From: Actinobacteria bacterium 69-20
Lineage (GTDB): Bacteria > Actinomycetota > Actinomycetes > Mycobacteriales > Nakamurellaceae
Length of the DNA: 64,000 nt
Direction: 5' to 3'
Assembly: GCA_001897425.1 (NCBI GenBank)
Contig: MKSW01000014.1
Coordinates: 8,869-72,868, forward strand
The notes beneath the pieces were generated by a model that saw only the letters and a program-made list of their open reading frames with translations, made no database searches and was not told the origin of the DNA. Positions 33,742-51,145 of the stretch are shown one piece after another (positions within the stretch are counted from its first letter, which is position 1; each line of letters opens with the position of its first letter). The translations under genes and the position numbers were made by a program.

Positions 33742-35233
33742 AGGCACCGACCTCGACGAGCTCCTCGCCGAGTTGGATGCGCAATATCCGCACCGCGTGC
33801 GGGTTCTCGAGATCGCGCGGCCCCGCGAGGGCGGCGTGCTCGGGTTCTTCGCCAAGCAGCGGGTCGGCGTGCATTACATGCTCACTTCCGCCGGTGATCC
33901 CGAGCAGGCGCGCGCGGCGGAACGCTACGACGCGGACGCCGACGCGGCACCCTCCCCGCAGGAGCGCCCCGCCGCCGACCAAGCCGCCGACCGCGCCGCC
34001 CAACGGGACTCGCATTTTCAGCAGATCCTGGCGGAACTGTCCCGCAGGCAGGCGGGCAACCCACCGGACACCGGTCAGCGTGGAGGCGGAACGGCGGAGC
34101 GCGGCGATGCCGAGCGAGCCTTCACGCGCCCGCGTGATCTCGCACCTGGGGATGCGCCGGCGAGCCCGGAGCAGGCCCTGCCCGCCCGGTTCGAGCCCAT
34201 CACGCCTGCCATGATCACCCTGCCGCAGGCGCGTGCTGGGCGGGTCGCGGGCGCGGATGCGGGCGCCCTGGTCGCGGTCGGTTCAGCCGCCGTGGATGCA
34301 GCCGCCGTGGATGCAGCCGTCCTGGATGCAACCGCTCTGGCCGCATCCGGCGCCGACACGGACACCAGGACGTTGGTGACCGCCGGCGCCACGGCCCGGC
34401 CGAGGCGGGTCCGGCCGCCGGACGCTCCGGCGAGTGCCCGTGGGCAGCGAGCGTTGCTCACGCGCATGCCATTGCCGGATACACCGGAGCGTGTTCACCC
34501 CCAGGAGGCGCATCCGCACGTCCGCCCCACCCATCCGACGCCGGACCCTCGACCGCTGGCCGTCCGCCGACAGCTCCTCGAACTCGGTGTGCCGGTCGAC
34601 AGGCTCCCCCCGATCATCGTCGACGCCCGTACCGCGATCGCCGATCTCGTCGCCACCCTGCCGCCCGCGCCTGTGCCGCCGACGGAGGGCGGCCAGATCC
34701 TCGTCGTCACCGGGCCCGCGCGCGACGTCGTGACCGCCGCAGACGTGCTCACCCGAGGGCAGAACGCACCGTTCGACAGCGCCTGGACGTTCGAGTGTCC
34801 CCTGGGGCCCAGGCAGGGCGAGGTGGTTGCGCCGAACCGGGCGATCACCTCGATCGCCCAGGCCTCCGCGCTCGCCCAGCAGTGGCGCTCACGCGCCGAG
34901 AAGCCGGTGCTGGTCGCCGTGGCCACCGACGGGCCGACGTGGCGGCAACGGTCCGCCACGGTCATCGCCGAACTTCAGGCCGACGCGGTGTGGGCGGTGG
35001 TCGATGCCACCCGGAAGCCCGACGACACACGTCGCGCGCTGGGCGGACTCACTCGGGTGGACGGGATCATCGTCGTGAACGGCCGGCACACCTCGAGCCC
35101 GGCATCGGTGTGGGGCATCGACAAGCCGATCGCCCTGTTGAACGGGCGTCGGAGCACTCCCACCGCCTGGACCGTCTTGCTCGAGAGCAAGCTCGCTGAA
35201 ATGGAGCAGGAATGTTCCGTCGCTCCGTACTGA
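33716..35233 (+). CDS. FlhF-position protein lacking GTPase motifs
   Basis: A 505-residue protein directly after flhA, where flhF normally lies. The N-terminus (TDLDELLAELDAQYPHRVRVLEIARPREGGVLGFFAKQRVGVHYML) resembles the FlhF B-domain, then about 200 disordered Ala/Pro/Arg residues. The C-terminal part has an SRP-GTPase-like layout (QILVVTGPARDVVTAADVLT where GPxGVGKTTT is expected; KPVLVAVATDG; VDGIIVVNGRH; LLNG), yet the P-loop lysine and the DTAGR and TKxD motifs are missing. It is probably a degenerate, non-GTP-hydrolysing FlhF relative. AGGA lies 7 nt before the ATG. Confidence 0.7.
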   Translation: MSSATLYREGTDLDELLAELDAQYPHRVRVLEIARPREGGVLGFFAKQRVGVHYMLTSAGDPEQARAAERYDADADAAPSPQERPAADQAADRAAQRDSHFQQILAELSRRQAGNPPDTGQRGGGTAERGDAERAFTRPRDLAPGDAPASPEQALPARFEPITPAMITLPQARAGRVAGADAGALVAVGSAAVDAAAVDAAVLDATALAASGADTDTRTLVTAGATARPRRVRPPDAPASARGQRALLTRMPLPDTPERVHPQEAHPHVRPTHPTPDPRPLAVRRQLLELGVPVDRLPPIIVDARTAIADLVATLPPAPVPPTEGGQILVVTGPARDVVTAADVLTRGQNAPFDSAWTFECPLGPRQGEVVAPNRAITSIAQASALAQQWRSRAEKPVLVAVATDGPTWRQRSATVIAELQADAVWAVVDATRKPDDTRRALGGLTRVDGIIVVNGRHTSSPASVWGIDKPIALLNGRRSTPTAWTVLLESKLAEMEQECSVAPY

Positions 35234-35433
35234 TCGTCGCGTTCCTGATCTGCGCGCCCGTGCTCTGGGGAGCGCTGGTCGACGGGTCGGTGACGCTGGA
35301 GAGCGCCGGAATCCGGTTCCTGATAGCACTTCCCGTCGCCGCGATACTCGTGGGACTGGTGCGCCACGCCTCGACCCACCGCGCGTCCGCCGACGCCGAC
35401 GACCCCGCCGAGCAGCACACCCACCGGCCCTAG
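35212..35433 (+). CDS. Small two-TM membrane protein at the end of the flagellar operon
   Basis: 73 residues with two hydrophobic helices (VLIVAFLICAPVLWGALV and FLIALPVAAILVGLVR) and a polar, His-containing tail. It overlaps the FlhF-like gene by 22 nt, with GGAG upstream of its ATG. I do not recognise a family. Coupling to the preceding gene suggests a flagellar or membrane partner role. A strong terminator follows. Confidence 0.65.
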   Translation: MFRRSVLIVAFLICAPVLWGALVDGSVTLESAGIRFLIALPVAAILVGLVRHASTHRASADADDPAEQHTHRP

Positions 35434-35481
35434 AACCACACCCACCAGCGCCGCGCCCGCCTGGCAACGTGACAACGACAA

Positions 35482-35518
35482 GGGCCCCGGCAGGAGCATC
35501 ACGCTCCCGCCGGGGCCC
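35482..35518. terminator. Bidirectional terminator between flagellar cluster and tuf
   Basis: GGGCCCCGGCAGGAGC pairs with GCTCCCGCCGGGGCCC (16 bp, one mismatch) around a 5-nt loop, between two convergent operons. Confidence 0.8.
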
Positions 35519-35571
35519 CGGCCAGACACTTCGTCATGCCCGCGCCGACCGGAGCCGGCAGGGGCGAGGTA

Positions 35572-36765
<1,194 letters not shown>

Positions 36766-36915
36766 TGTTGTCCTCCTTGGGGACGGGTTGCGTGCCGTGC
36801 GATCAAGAGTGCCTATCGTTGTTGATCGTCAGGGCTCATGGATGGATCTGGACCGGGCCGGTGGCTCGGACCCGTTACCGATCGGAATGGTCTTCCGGCC
36901 GGCACGTCTTTGTTT

Positions 36916-36963
36916 CGGGTATGACGCTGTTCGCGGCGTAGCCGCCGACAAGCGTCATACCCG
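36916..36963. terminator. Hairpin between fusA and tuf built on two dispersed elements (copy 8)
   Basis: CGGGTATGACGCT (36916-36928) and AGCGTCATACCCG (36951-36963) form a perfect 13-bp stem, with an inner GCGGC/GCCGC stem. The left arm plus GTTCGC is a full minus-strand copy of the element. It lies after the fusA stop and before the tuf start, so it may attenuate read-through or process the message. Confidence 0.75.
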
Positions 36964-36978
36964 GATTCATTGCCGCAA

Positions 36979-39075
<2,097 letters not shown>

Positions 39076-39180
39076 TTGAGTGCCCTTCGTCTTTGTTGCG
39101 AAATGAGTCGGCGTGCCGATCCCACGGCACGTAGGTGCAGGCCGGCCCGCCTTGATCGCGGGGCCGGTTCACCGCCGGAT

Positions 39181-39236
39181 ATGACGGGTTCCGTGGCCGC
39201 GCCGGTTCGTCAGGCTGCGGCCACGGACGTCGTCAT
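39181..39236. terminator. Large hairpin between rpsG and fusA
   Basis: CCGTGGCCGC (39191-39200) pairs perfectly with GCGGCCACGG (39217-39226), enclosed by ATGACG and CGTCAT at 39181-39186 and 39231-39236. The outer arms are the core of the dispersed element. Confidence 0.65.
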
Positions 39237-39247
39237 CTCCGCTGGCA

Positions 39248-39717
39248 TCACCAACGGTAGTGCGCGAATGCCCGGTTGGACTCGGCCATCTTGTGGGTGT
39301 CCTCGCGGCGCTTGACCGACGCGCCCAGGCCGTTGGAGGCGTCCAGCAGCTCGTTCATGAGCCGCTCGGTCATCGTCTTCTCGCGGCGCGCCTTGGAGTA
39401 GCCGACCAGCCAGCGCAGCGCGAGCGTGGTCTGCCGGTTGCCCTTGACCTCGATCGGAACCTGGTAGGTCGCACCACCGACGCGACGGGACTTGACCTCG
39501 ATCGCCGGCTTCACGTTGTCCAGCGCCCGCTTGAGGGTGACGACCGGGTCGCCGCCGGACTTCTCGCGGCAGCCTTCGAGCGCGCCGTAGACGATCGACT
39601 GCGCGACGGATCGCTTCCCGTCGATCAGAACCTTGTTCACCAGCTGGGTCACCAGCGGCGAGTTGTAAACCGGATCCGCGATGAGCGGACGCTTCGGTGC
39701 CGGTCCCTTGCGAGGCA

Positions 39718-39718
<1 letters not shown>
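39248..39718 (-). CDS. rpsG: 30S ribosomal protein S7
   Basis: 156 residues, the standard length, from [31 protein letters not shown] to the AHYRW end. It binds the 16S 3' major domain and is the usual translational regulator of this operon. Its ATG overlaps the rpsL stop by one base. Confidence 0.98.
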
Positions 39719-40092
<374 letters not shown>

Positions 40093-40163
40093 GTGCTGGC
40101 GGCTTCTTTCCTTCGGCGGTGGCTCGGTGGGCGCGCGGGCGATCACTCGCTCGTCACCCGTCG

Positions 40164-40176
40164 ATGACGCTGTTCG
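40164..40176 (-). repeat. Dispersed element, copy 9 (rpsL leader)
   Basis: ATGACGCTGTTCG, exact core on the minus strand, about 70 nt upstream of the rpsL start. Confidence 0.65.
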
Positions 40177-40357
40177 GTGCTGCGGTCGTCTGGTACTGCT
40201 CGGTCGTTCCGTCCGGGGGTGCTGTCCGGCCTTGCTCCCGGTCGTGCACCGTGGTCGTGCACCCTGGTCGGACGCGCTGGTCGGACACAGCGCCATGGCG
40301 CAGCGTCCGACCGCTGCCGCTGGTGCGGCGCGGTTTCGGATTTGCGCACACGACGAC

Positions 40358-40376
40358 GGCCCAGCATGGCTGGGCC
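40358..40376 (-). promoter_or_regulatory. Hairpin at the predicted 5' end of the rpsL message
   Basis: GGCCCAGC and GCTGGGCC form a perfect 8-bp stem with a 3-nt loop. It would begin within a few bases of the transcription start predicted from the promoter at 40385-40414. Confidence 0.45.
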
Positions 40377-40384
40377 AGTTGTCC

Positions 40385-40414
40385 ACCTTACCGGAGCACG
40401 GCGTGATCAGGCAA
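40385..40414 (-). promoter_or_regulatory. Probable rpsL promoter
   Basis: On the minus strand TTGCCT, 18 nt, TAAGGT, followed by the leader hairpin. The -10 hexamer is close to that proposed below for rpoB. Confidence 0.4.
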
Positions 40415-40637
40415 GGCGGGAGGCTCGTCACGCCCCGGCCGCACGCACTTCCGTGCCTGCGACGAGGTCAACCTCACACCGACCCGCAGCTGGGCGCGCA
40501 TGCCGGAAACGCCACGCCGCCGATCGGAGCCGATCGCCGGAACATCGTCATATCCGCCACGCACACCGGGCCGGTTTCCGCATTCGCACCGCGAACGGGC
40601 AAGCCGACCCTCAGCACTGGGTGCGCCCAGCATAGCA

Positions 40638-40683
40638 GTGCGCCCGCACCCTCCCGCTTGCGCGGGACAGGGTGCGGGCGCAC
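40638..40683 (-). terminator. rpoC terminator
   Basis: GTGCGCCCGCACCCT (40638-40652) pairs perfectly over 15 bp with AGGGTGCGGGCGCAC (40669-40683), with an inner CCCGC/GCGGG stem. It is the strongest hairpin of the region and lies about 40 bp past the rpoC stop. Confidence 0.8.
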
Positions 40684-40723
40684 CGACGTGCCGGGCTACC
40701 GGTAACCGCTCACCGATAGTCAC

Positions 40724-44662
<3,939 letters not shown>

Positions 44663-44746
44663 TGTGTGTACGTCCCAATCTGTGTCGATCAGTTCCGGAT
44701 CTGTGGGAGTTCTGCCCCGCAGATCAGCTGGGGAGGGCGGCGTGGT

Positions 44747-44786
44747 CCGGCCGGATCGTCATCGGAGATGACGGCGTTCCGGCCGG
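44747..44786. terminator. Hairpin between rpoB and rpoC
   Basis: CCGGCCGGA...TCCGGCCGG outer arms enclose CGTCATC/GATGACG. The inner arms again carry the TGACG/CGTCA core seen in the dispersed element. Rather than full termination, it may adjust the rpoB:rpoC ratio. Confidence 0.55.
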
Positions 44787-44794
44787 GTAGCCGA

Positions 44795-47700
44795 TCAGTT
44801 CATCAATTCGTCCACGGACGGCGACTCGTTGCGGGAGAGGTTGATCCCGAGGTTCGCCGCCGCGCGGTCCAGATCATCGTCATCGGAGTCGCGCATCTCG
44901 ATGGCGACACCGTCGCTGGACAGCACCTCGACATTCAGGCACAGCGCTTGCAGCTCCTTGAGCAACACCTTGAAGGACTCCGGGATGCCCGGCTCGGGGA
45001 TGTTCTCACCCTTGACGACGGCTTCGTAAACCTTGACGCGGCCGACGATGTCGTCGCTCTTGATGGTGAGCAGCTCCTGCAGCGTGGAGGCGGCACCGTA
45101 GGCCTGCATGGCCCAGCACTCCATCTCCCCGAAGCGCTGGCCACCGAACTGCGCCTTACCGCCGAGCGGCTGCTGGGTGATCATCGAGTACGGCCCGGTC
45201 GCGCGGGCGTGGATCTTGTCGTCGACCAGGTGCAGCAGCTTGATGATGTACATGTAGCCGACCGACACCGGGTACGGGAACGGTTCGCCGGAGCGCCCGT
45301 CGTACAGGCGGGCCTTGCCCTCGGAGTCGATGAGCCGCGTCTCCTCCTTCGTCACCGGATCGACGATCGGCGTGACACTGCCCAGCAGGCCGAAGATCTC
45401 GTCCTCGCTGGCGCCCTCGAACACCGGCGTCGCGGTCGGCGTGAACGGCGCGACCTCACGGGCGTCGTCACGGATGTCCTTGGCCCAGCCCGGGTTGCCG
45501 GCGATCTTCCAGCCGCGCGCCGCCGCCCAGCCGAGGTGGGTCTCGAGCACCTGGCCGAGGTTCATCCGGCGCGGCACGCCGTGCGGGTTCAGGATCACGT
45601 CGACCGGGGTGCCGTCCTCGAGGAACGGCATGTCCTCCACCGGCAGCACCTTGCCGATGACGCCCTTGTTGCCGTGCCGGCCGGCGAGCTTGTCGCCGTC
45701 CTGGATCTTGCGCTTCTGCGCCACGTAGACGCGCACCAGGTGATTGACGCCCGGTGGCAGCTCGACGCCCTCGTCCTCCCGGTGGAACTCGCGCACATCG
45801 ATGACCTTGCCGGTCTCACCGTGCGGCACCTTCAGTGAGGTGTCGCGCACCTCGCGCGCCTTCTCGCCGAAGATCGCGCGGAGCAGGCGCTCCTCCGGGG
45901 TGAGCTCGGTCTCGCCCTTCGGCGTGACCTTGCCGACCAGGATGTCGCCGTCCTGCACCTCCGCGCCGATGCGGATGATGCCGCGATCGTCCAGGTCCGC
46001 CAGCACGTCCTCGGACACGTTGGGTATATCCCGGGTGATCTCTTCGGGGCCGAGTTTCGTTTCGCGGGCGTCGATCTCGTGCTCTTCGATGTGGATCGAG
46101 GTGAGCACGTCATCCTGCACGATGCGCTGCGAGAGGATGATCGCGTCCTCGTAGTTGTGGCCCTCCCACGGCATGAACGCGACGAGCAGGTTCTTGCCGA
46201 GCGCCATCTCGCCGTTGTCCGTGCAGGGTCCGTCCGCGATCACGTCGCCGGCCTCGACACGCCGACCCTCGTCGACCACCGGCCGCTGGTTGAAGCTGGT
46301 GCCCTGGTTGGACCGACGGAACTTCGCGACCCGGTAGGTCTGGTGGGTGCCGTCGTCGTTCGCGATGCTGATGTAATCCGCGGAGACGTCCTCGACCACG
46401 CCGGCCTTCTCGGCGACGATGACGTCACCGGCGTCGACGGCCGCGCGCCCCTCCATGCCGGTGCCGACCAGCGGGGATTCGCTGCGCAGCAGCGGCACGC
46501 TCTGCCGCTGCATGTTGGCGCCCATGAGTGCCCGGTTGGCCTCGTCGTGTTCCAGGAACGGGATCATCGCGGTCGCGACGGACACCGTCTGCCGCGAGGA
46601 GACGTCCATGTAGTCGACATCGGCGGGCGGCACCTGATCAACGTCACCGCCCTTGCGGCGCACCAGAACGAGATCCTCGACGAGCTTGCCGTCCTTGCCG
46701 AGCTTGGCCGACGGCTGCGCGATGATGTGGCGATCCTCCTCGTCGGCCGTCAGGTAGTCGATCTGGTCGGTGGCCTTGCCGTCGACGACGCGCCGGTACG
46801 GCGTCTCGATGAAGCCGAACGGGTTGACGCGGGCGTAGGTCGCCAGCGACCCGATCAGGCCGATGTTCGGGCCCTCCGGCGTCTCGATGGGGCACATGCG
46901 GCCGTAGTGCGACGGGTGCACGTCGCGAACCTCGAGCGAGGCACGATCGCGGGACAGGCCGCCGGGCCCGAGTGCCGACAGGCGACGCTTGTGGGTGAGG
47001 CCGGCGAGCGGGTTGGTCTGGTCCATGAACTGGGAGAGCTGGCTGGTGCCGAAGAACTCCTTGATCGAGGCGACCACCGGACGGATGTTGATCAGGGTCT
47101 GCGGCGTGATCGCCTCGACGTCCTGGGTGGTCATCCGTTCGCGCACCACGCGCTCCATGCGGGACAGGCCCACCCGGATCTGGTTCTGGATGAGCTCGCC
47201 CACGGTGCGCAGCCGACGGTTGCCGAAGTGGTCGATGTCGTCGATCTCCACCGGCAGGGTCTTCTCGGTCCCGTCCGCGGACGTGACGGTCCACTCGGTC
47301 TGCCCGTCGTGCAGCCGCAGCAGGTAGTCGATCGTCGCGGCGAGGTCGTCCGGCGTCAGCGTCCCCGTCGACGTGGGGATCGCGAGCCCGAGCTTCTTGT
47401 TCAGCTTGTAGCGGCCGACCCGCGCGAGGTCGTACCGCTTGTCCTTGAAGAAGAGGTTCTCCAGCAGGACCTGTGCGCTCTCCTTGGTCGGCGGTTCACC
47501 CGGGCGCAGTTTGCGGTAGATGTCCAGCAGCGCTTCGTCCTGGCCCGGAACATGGTCCTTCTCCAGGGTGGTCAAAAGGACCGACGACCAGGAGAAGCGT
47601 TCCTTGATCTTCGCCTCGTCCCAGCCGAGCGCCTTGAGCAGCACGGTGACCGGCTGGCGCCGCTTGCGGTCGATACGCACCCCGATGGTGTCGCGCTTGT

Positions 47701-48274
47701 CGATGTCGAACTCGAGCCACGCGCCGCGCGACGGGATGACCTTGACGGAGAAGATGTCCTTACCGGCGGCTTTGTCGACGCTCTTGTCGAAGTAGACCCC
47801 CGGGGAGCGGACGAGCTGGGACACGACGACGCGCTCCGTGCCGTTGATGATGAACGTTCCCTTGGACGTCATCATCGGGAAATCACCCATGAACACCGTC
47901 TGCGACTTGATCTCGCCGGTCTCGTTGTTCACGAACTCGGCGGTGACGAACAGCGGCGCGGAGTAGTTCATGTCCTTGTCGTGGCACTCGGCCTCGGAGG
48001 CCTTGACCTCGTCGAAGCGCGGGTTGGAGAACGACAGCGACAGGTTCCCGGCGAAATCCTCGATGGGCGAGATCTCGGCGAGGATCTCGTCCAGCCCGCT
48101 GCGGGCCGCCGGATCGTCCTGCCCGGCACGCCATTCGGCGCTGCCGATCAGCCGAGCAAACGAATCCGTCTGCAGGGCCAAGAGGTTGGGAACTTCGATG
48201 GGCTCATTGAACTTCGCGAACGAGACGCGGTGTGCGGAGCCGGTGCGGACGGTGGACGAGCTCGTGACAGCCAA
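44795..48274 (-). CDS. rpoB: RNA polymerase subunit beta
   Basis: 1159 residues starting at a TTG ([32 protein letters not shown]) preceded by GGAAGGA at 6 nt, as in many actinobacteria; the frame stays open upstream but is not conserved. The rifampicin-pocket segment is [18 protein letters not shown], with the key Asp, His and Ser positions unchanged. The C-terminus ends VDELMN. It is followed by rpoC after 132 bp. Confidence 0.97.
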   Translation of the reverse strand: MAVTSSSTVRTGSAHRVSFAKFNEPIEVPNLLALQTDSFARLIGSAEWRAGQDDPAARSGLDEILAEISPIEDFAGNLSLSFSNPRFDEVKASEAECHDKDMNYSAPLFVTAEFVNNETGEIKSQTVFMGDFPMMTSKGTFIINGTERVVVSQLVRSPGVYFDKSVDKAAGKDIFSVKVIPSRGAWLEFDIDKRDTIGVRIDRKRRQPVTVLLKALGWDEAKIKERFSWSSVLLTTLEKDHVPGQDEALLDIYRKLRPGEPPTKESAQVLLENLFFKDKRYDLARVGRYKLNKKLGLAIPTSTGTLTPDDLAATIDYLLRLHDGQTEWTVTSADGTEKTLPVEIDDIDHFGNRRLRTVGELIQNQIRVGLSRMERVVRERMTTQDVEAITPQTLINIRPVVASIKEFFGTSQLSQFMDQTNPLAGLTHKRRLSALGPGGLSRDRASLEVRDVHPSHYGRMCPIETPEGPNIGLIGSLATYARVNPFGFIETPYRRVVDGKATDQIDYLTADEEDRHIIAQPSAKLGKDGKLVEDLVLVRRKGGDVDQVPPADVDYMDVSSRQTVSVATAMIPFLEHDEANRALMGANMQRQSVPLLRSESPLVGTGMEGRAAVDAGDVIVAEKAGVVEDVSADYISIANDDGTHQTYRVAKFRRSNQGTSFNQRPVVDEGRRVEAGDVIADGPCTDNGEMALGKNLLVAFMPWEGHNYEDAIILSQRIVQDDVLTSIHIEEHEIDARETKLGPEEITRDIPNVSEDVLADLDDRGIIRIGAEVQDGDILVGKVTPKGETELTPEERLLRAIFGEKAREVRDTSLKVPHGETGKVIDVREFHREDEGVELPPGVNHLVRVYVAQKRKIQDGDKLAGRHGNKGVIGKVLPVEDMPFLEDGTPVDVILNPHGVPRRMNLGQVLETHLGWAAARGWKIAGNPGWAKDIRDDAREVAPFTPTATPVFEGASEDEIFGLLGSVTPIVDPVTKEETRLIDSEGKARLYDGRSGEPFPYPVSVGYMYIIKLLHLVDDKIHARATGPYSMITQQPLGGKAQFGGQRFGEMECWAMQAYGAASTLQELLTIKSDDIVGRVKVYEAVVKGENIPEPGIPESFKVLLKELQALCLNVEVLSSDGVAIEMRDSDDDDLDRAAANLGINLSRNESPSVDELMN

Positions 48275-48753
48275 GATGCGTCCTTCCAAGGACAATCGCT
48301 TCGATCTTCTCGTGGCGCGGCCGGCTCGTCTGGCACGGAAAACCCACATGGCACCTGATGGAGACATGTTCCGGGACACGGGTGGACGAAAGAGGGCAGC
48401 GCAAACAAGAAGCTTACCAGCAAATGCACACGCCTGTCTAGACGTGCCCCTGGCAGGTGCTACGTCGACGTTGCCGCGATGCGGTGCGATCGAGTCGATC
48501 ACGCACATCCGAAACGGCACATCGGAAAACAGCTGCGAGAGGACGCGGCCCGCCATATGACCGACGTCGTCCTCACAAGCCTGAACCCTCCAGGCCCGAT
48601 TCGTCAAGCCGTACACCCGAAGCAATTCGGCCGCTGCTTCTCGCGCCGGTGGATCGCGACGGTGGCCGAGTGTGACCGAGCGCACGCAGACGGTATCCTC
48701 CGGCATGATCACGTGAACGCGTTGAGCAGTGTGCGGACAGGCGAGGAGGCATC
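48275..48753. other. Divergent control region between rpoB and the GGDEF gene
   Basis: About 480 bp with no supported gene. It contains the rpoB promoter and about 130 nt of leader on the minus strand. The half next to the GGDEF gene shows GAGGAGG before its GTG, but I see no clear promoter. Confidence 0.5.
48411..48440 (-). promoter_or_regulatory. Probable rpoB promoter
   Basis: On the minus strand TAGACA, 18 nt, TAAGCT, giving a start near 48404 and a leader of about 130 nt. Confidence 0.5.
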
Positions 48754-50130
48754 GTGCGGCGACTCCCCGCGGCCGTCGGAATGCCGTCGCCGGCCGATCG
48801 ATTCGCGGACGCGCCACGTGCAGCGCGGATCTACGTCATCGCCGTTGAAATCGTGGCAGCGGCCGGATTCGTCGCCGGGGTCGCCGCCATCGGGCCGGGC
48901 CGAATCGCGACCATGCTCAGCCGCCCGGACTTCTACCTGTTCGCTGCGCTGATCGCGATCGCGGACATGTATCCGCTGGTGCCGTGGATGCGGGACACGC
49001 GCGGCCGGATCCGTCTGCACTTCTCCGGTGCCTTCGCGCTCGCGCTCGTCCTGGTCTGTGGCCCTCCTGCGCTGGTCGTCTTCCCACTGATCGCCCTCAC
49101 ATCGCAGAGCAGCATGCCGACGGCCCGATGGCGCCGGATCGTCAATATCGCGGTCCTGACCCTGGAGGGCCTGGCCGGATACGGCGCGCTCCACCTGGTC
49201 GTCGGCAGCTGGCCGCAGAGCCCGTCGGCGGCGCAGCTGCTGATCGGCGGCGGAGCGGTGGCGCTCGCCTGGGAGGTGGTCAACGTCACCGCCGTGAGCG
49301 GCGCGATCACACTGACGGCGGGCACGCCGTTCTGGGTCACGGTTCGTCTCGGCGCGCGGCGCACGGCACCGTGGCTGACCGCGCTCGTCGCCGCACCGAT
49401 GATCGCCGACATCGTCCTGCACACACCGCTTTTCGTGCCGCCGGTCGCGTTGCTCACCATCCTCATCCATCGCACCGTGGCATTGACGATCCGCTCCGCC
49501 GCGGACGCGCGCGTCGATCACCTCACCGGGCTGGCGAACCGGACCGCGGCCCTGGAGGAGCTCGACGGCCGTCTGCGTCCCGGCCCGGGAGGGGCCGGGG
49601 CAGCGCTCATGATGATCGACCTCGACGGGTTCAAGGCGGTCAACGACACGTACGGGCACGACACCGGCGATCGGGTGCTCGCCGAGATCGCGAAGCGGCT
49701 GCGGGCTGCGATCCCGCCCGGCCCGCTGGTGGCGCGCATCGGCGGTGACGAGTTCGTCGTCATCGCAGATTCGTCGATGGATTGCGCTCCGATGAAGACG
49801 TCCGTGCGAACGGCCGTCCGCGCTCCCATCCGGGTCGGGGCGAGCGCGCGACCCGACGGGGACGTGCCAGCGGACGGCGCGGCACAGGAGGCCGTCATCG
49901 AACTCGACTGTTCGATCGGATTCGTGTCGGCCGACGGCGACTGCGAACCGATGGCAATGCTGCGCAGCGCCGATCGACGGATGTACGAGGCAAAGGCTTC
50001 GCAGGCCTCGCGGGCAGCGGGCTGCGACGGCGAGGCGTCACGATCCGAGATACGGTATCGCTCCGGGCGACGCCGTTACGATGGGGAGAAATCGGACCGG
50101 CCCCTCGTCGACAGCGAGGCGCCCTACTAG
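48754..50130 (+). CDS. Membrane-bound diguanylate cyclase (GGDEF domain)
   Basis: A 458-residue protein. Residues about 25-250 contain six to seven TM helices in a MASE-like sensor region, followed by a GGDEF domain with [39 protein letters not shown] and an intact GGDEF at about 330-334. It should make c-di-GMP from two GTP. The RxxD inhibitory site before GGDEF is absent (PPGP there), so product inhibition may be missing. A 30-residue polar insert follows GGDEF. GAGGAGG precedes the GTG. It is the first gene of the accessory island, near a GT2 synthase that could be its target. Confidence 0.88.
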   Translation: MRRLPAAVGMPSPADRFADAPRAARIYVIAVEIVAAAGFVAGVAAIGPGRIATMLSRPDFYLFAALIAIADMYPLVPWMRDTRGRIRLHFSGAFALALVLVCGPPALVVFPLIALTSQSSMPTARWRRIVNIAVLTLEGLAGYGALHLVVGSWPQSPSAAQLLIGGGAVALAWEVVNVTAVSGAITLTAGTPFWVTVRLGARRTAPWLTALVAAPMIADIVLHTPLFVPPVALLTILIHRTVALTIRSAADARVDHLTGLANRTAALEELDGRLRPGPGGAGAALMMIDLDGFKAVNDTYGHDTGDRVLAEIAKRLRAAIPPGPLVARIGGDEFVVIADSSMDCAPMKTSVRTAVRAPIRVGASARPDGDVPADGAAQEAVIELDCSIGFVSADGDCEPMAMLRSADRRMYEAKASQASRAAGCDGEASRSEIRYRSGRRRYDGEKSDRPLVDSEAPY

Positions 50131-50270
50131 ACCGCGCGGCACCGGCGGATCGCGGGCCTAGTACAGATGGAACCCAGCACGGATCAAACCCCAGCGTGAC
50201 CGACCCCAGCACAGTGGACCCCGACAGAATGAACCGCAGCGACGAGAGCGCACGGGACGGAGGCCGACCG

Positions 50271-51101
50271 ATGATCGCGGCAGTCGCCTTTGATCTCGAC
50301 GACACGCTCGCGGAGTCCAAGACGCCGATTTCGACGACCATGGCCGACCTGCTGGTGCGACTCGGCCGGCTGGTTCCGGTGTGCATCATCTCGGGCGGGC
50401 GGTTCGAGCAGTTCCGCGATCAAGTCGTCCGCCTGCTGCCTCCGGCGGACCCCGCACTCGAGTCGCTGCACCTCATGCCGACCTGCGGGACCCGCTACTA
50501 CCGTCATACGGCCGGCGAATGGCGGCAGATCTACGCCGACGACCTGACGCCCGAGGAGAAACGCGACGCGATCGAGGCGATCGAGACAGCGGCGAAGGGG
50601 CTCGGAATGTGGGAGCCCGACGAGATCGTCACGGGTGATCGCATCGAGGACCGCGGCTCGCAGATCACATTCTCAGCGCTCGGCCAGCGGGCCGAGGTCG
50701 CGCGCAAGAAGACCTGGGATCCGGACGGTGCCAAGCGCCACGTCTTACGGGACCGGGTGCAGCGCGCCCTGCCGGCCCTCGAGGTGCGGGCCGGCGGTTC
50801 GACGTCGATCGATATCACTCGAAAAGGAATCGACAAGGCTTACGGCATACGGCATTTCGCGACAGCGATCGAGGTCGACCTGGGCAGCATATTGTTCGTC
50901 GGCGACCGGCTCGACCCGGGCGGGAACGATGCACCGGTGATCGGGCTGGGAGTGCAGACGCACGCCGTCCGCGACTGCCGAGAGACGGAGAGCCTCCTGC
51001 CGCGCCTGATCTCGGCACTGCAGAACGGTTCCGGCGAAGCCTGGTCCGGCGACGGGCACGGCACCTGCGGCCATGACGGCGGGTTATCCCCAGGTCGGTA
51101 A
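50271..51101 (+). CDS. HAD-IIB hydrolase, phosphomannomutase/sugar phosphatase-like
   Basis: A 276-residue Cof-type HAD protein: motif I FDLDDTLAES (nucleophile D8, acid D10), motif II IISGGRFEQF, motif III Lys in RKKTWDPDGAKR, and motif IV GDRLDPGGNDAPV. The GGND form of motif IV and the C2 cap resemble eukaryote-type phosphomannomutases and sucrose-phosphatase-like enzymes, so a hexose-phosphate substrate is likely. ATG 50271 has GGAGG at 7 nt. The location among polysaccharide genes suggests sugar precursor metabolism. Confidence 0.75.
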   Translation: MIAAVAFDLDDTLAESKTPISTTMADLLVRLGRLVPVCIISGGRFEQFRDQVVRLLPPADPALESLHLMPTCGTRYYRHTAGEWRQIYADDLTPEEKRDAIEAIETAAKGLGMWEPDEIVTGDRIEDRGSQITFSALGQRAEVARKKTWDPDGAKRHVLRDRVQRALPALEVRAGGSTSIDITRKGIDKAYGIRHFATAIEVDLGSILFVGDRLDPGGNDAPVIGLGVQTHAVRDCRETESLLPRLISALQNGSGEAWSGDGHGTCGHDGGLSPGR

Positions 51102-51145
51102 CCGGTGCGTCGCCGCCGAAGCAGGCCGCCGCCCTCACGCCTCGG

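Larger units (their letters stand above)
40093..40723. other. Intergenic region between rpoC and rpsL
   Basis: About 630 bp without a gene. From left to right it holds the rpsL leader with one dispersed-element core (40164), a GGCCCAGC/GCTGGGCC hairpin, a sigma-70-type promoter for rpsL, some 220 bp in which I see nothing except a degenerate element copy (GGAACATCGTCATATCCG at 40539-40556), and the rpoC terminator. Confidence 0.6.

Noticed and set aside
36766..36978. Small genes in the fusA-tuf, rpsG-fusA and rpoB-rpoC gaps
   Set aside because: Short frames there lack ribosome-binding sites and run through the hairpins.
46980..47080. Rifampicin-pocket differences (MDQTNPLAG) read as a resistance allele
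   Set aside because: The principal Asp, His and Ser positions are unchanged, and T/A at the neighbouring sites is common among actinobacteria; no resistance can be inferred.
50495..50515. Further look-alikes of the dispersed element inside genes (for example CCGTCATACGGC at 50500, ATGACG in fliH)
   Set aside because: They share only six to eight bases with the core, expected by chance in this GC-rich sequence.
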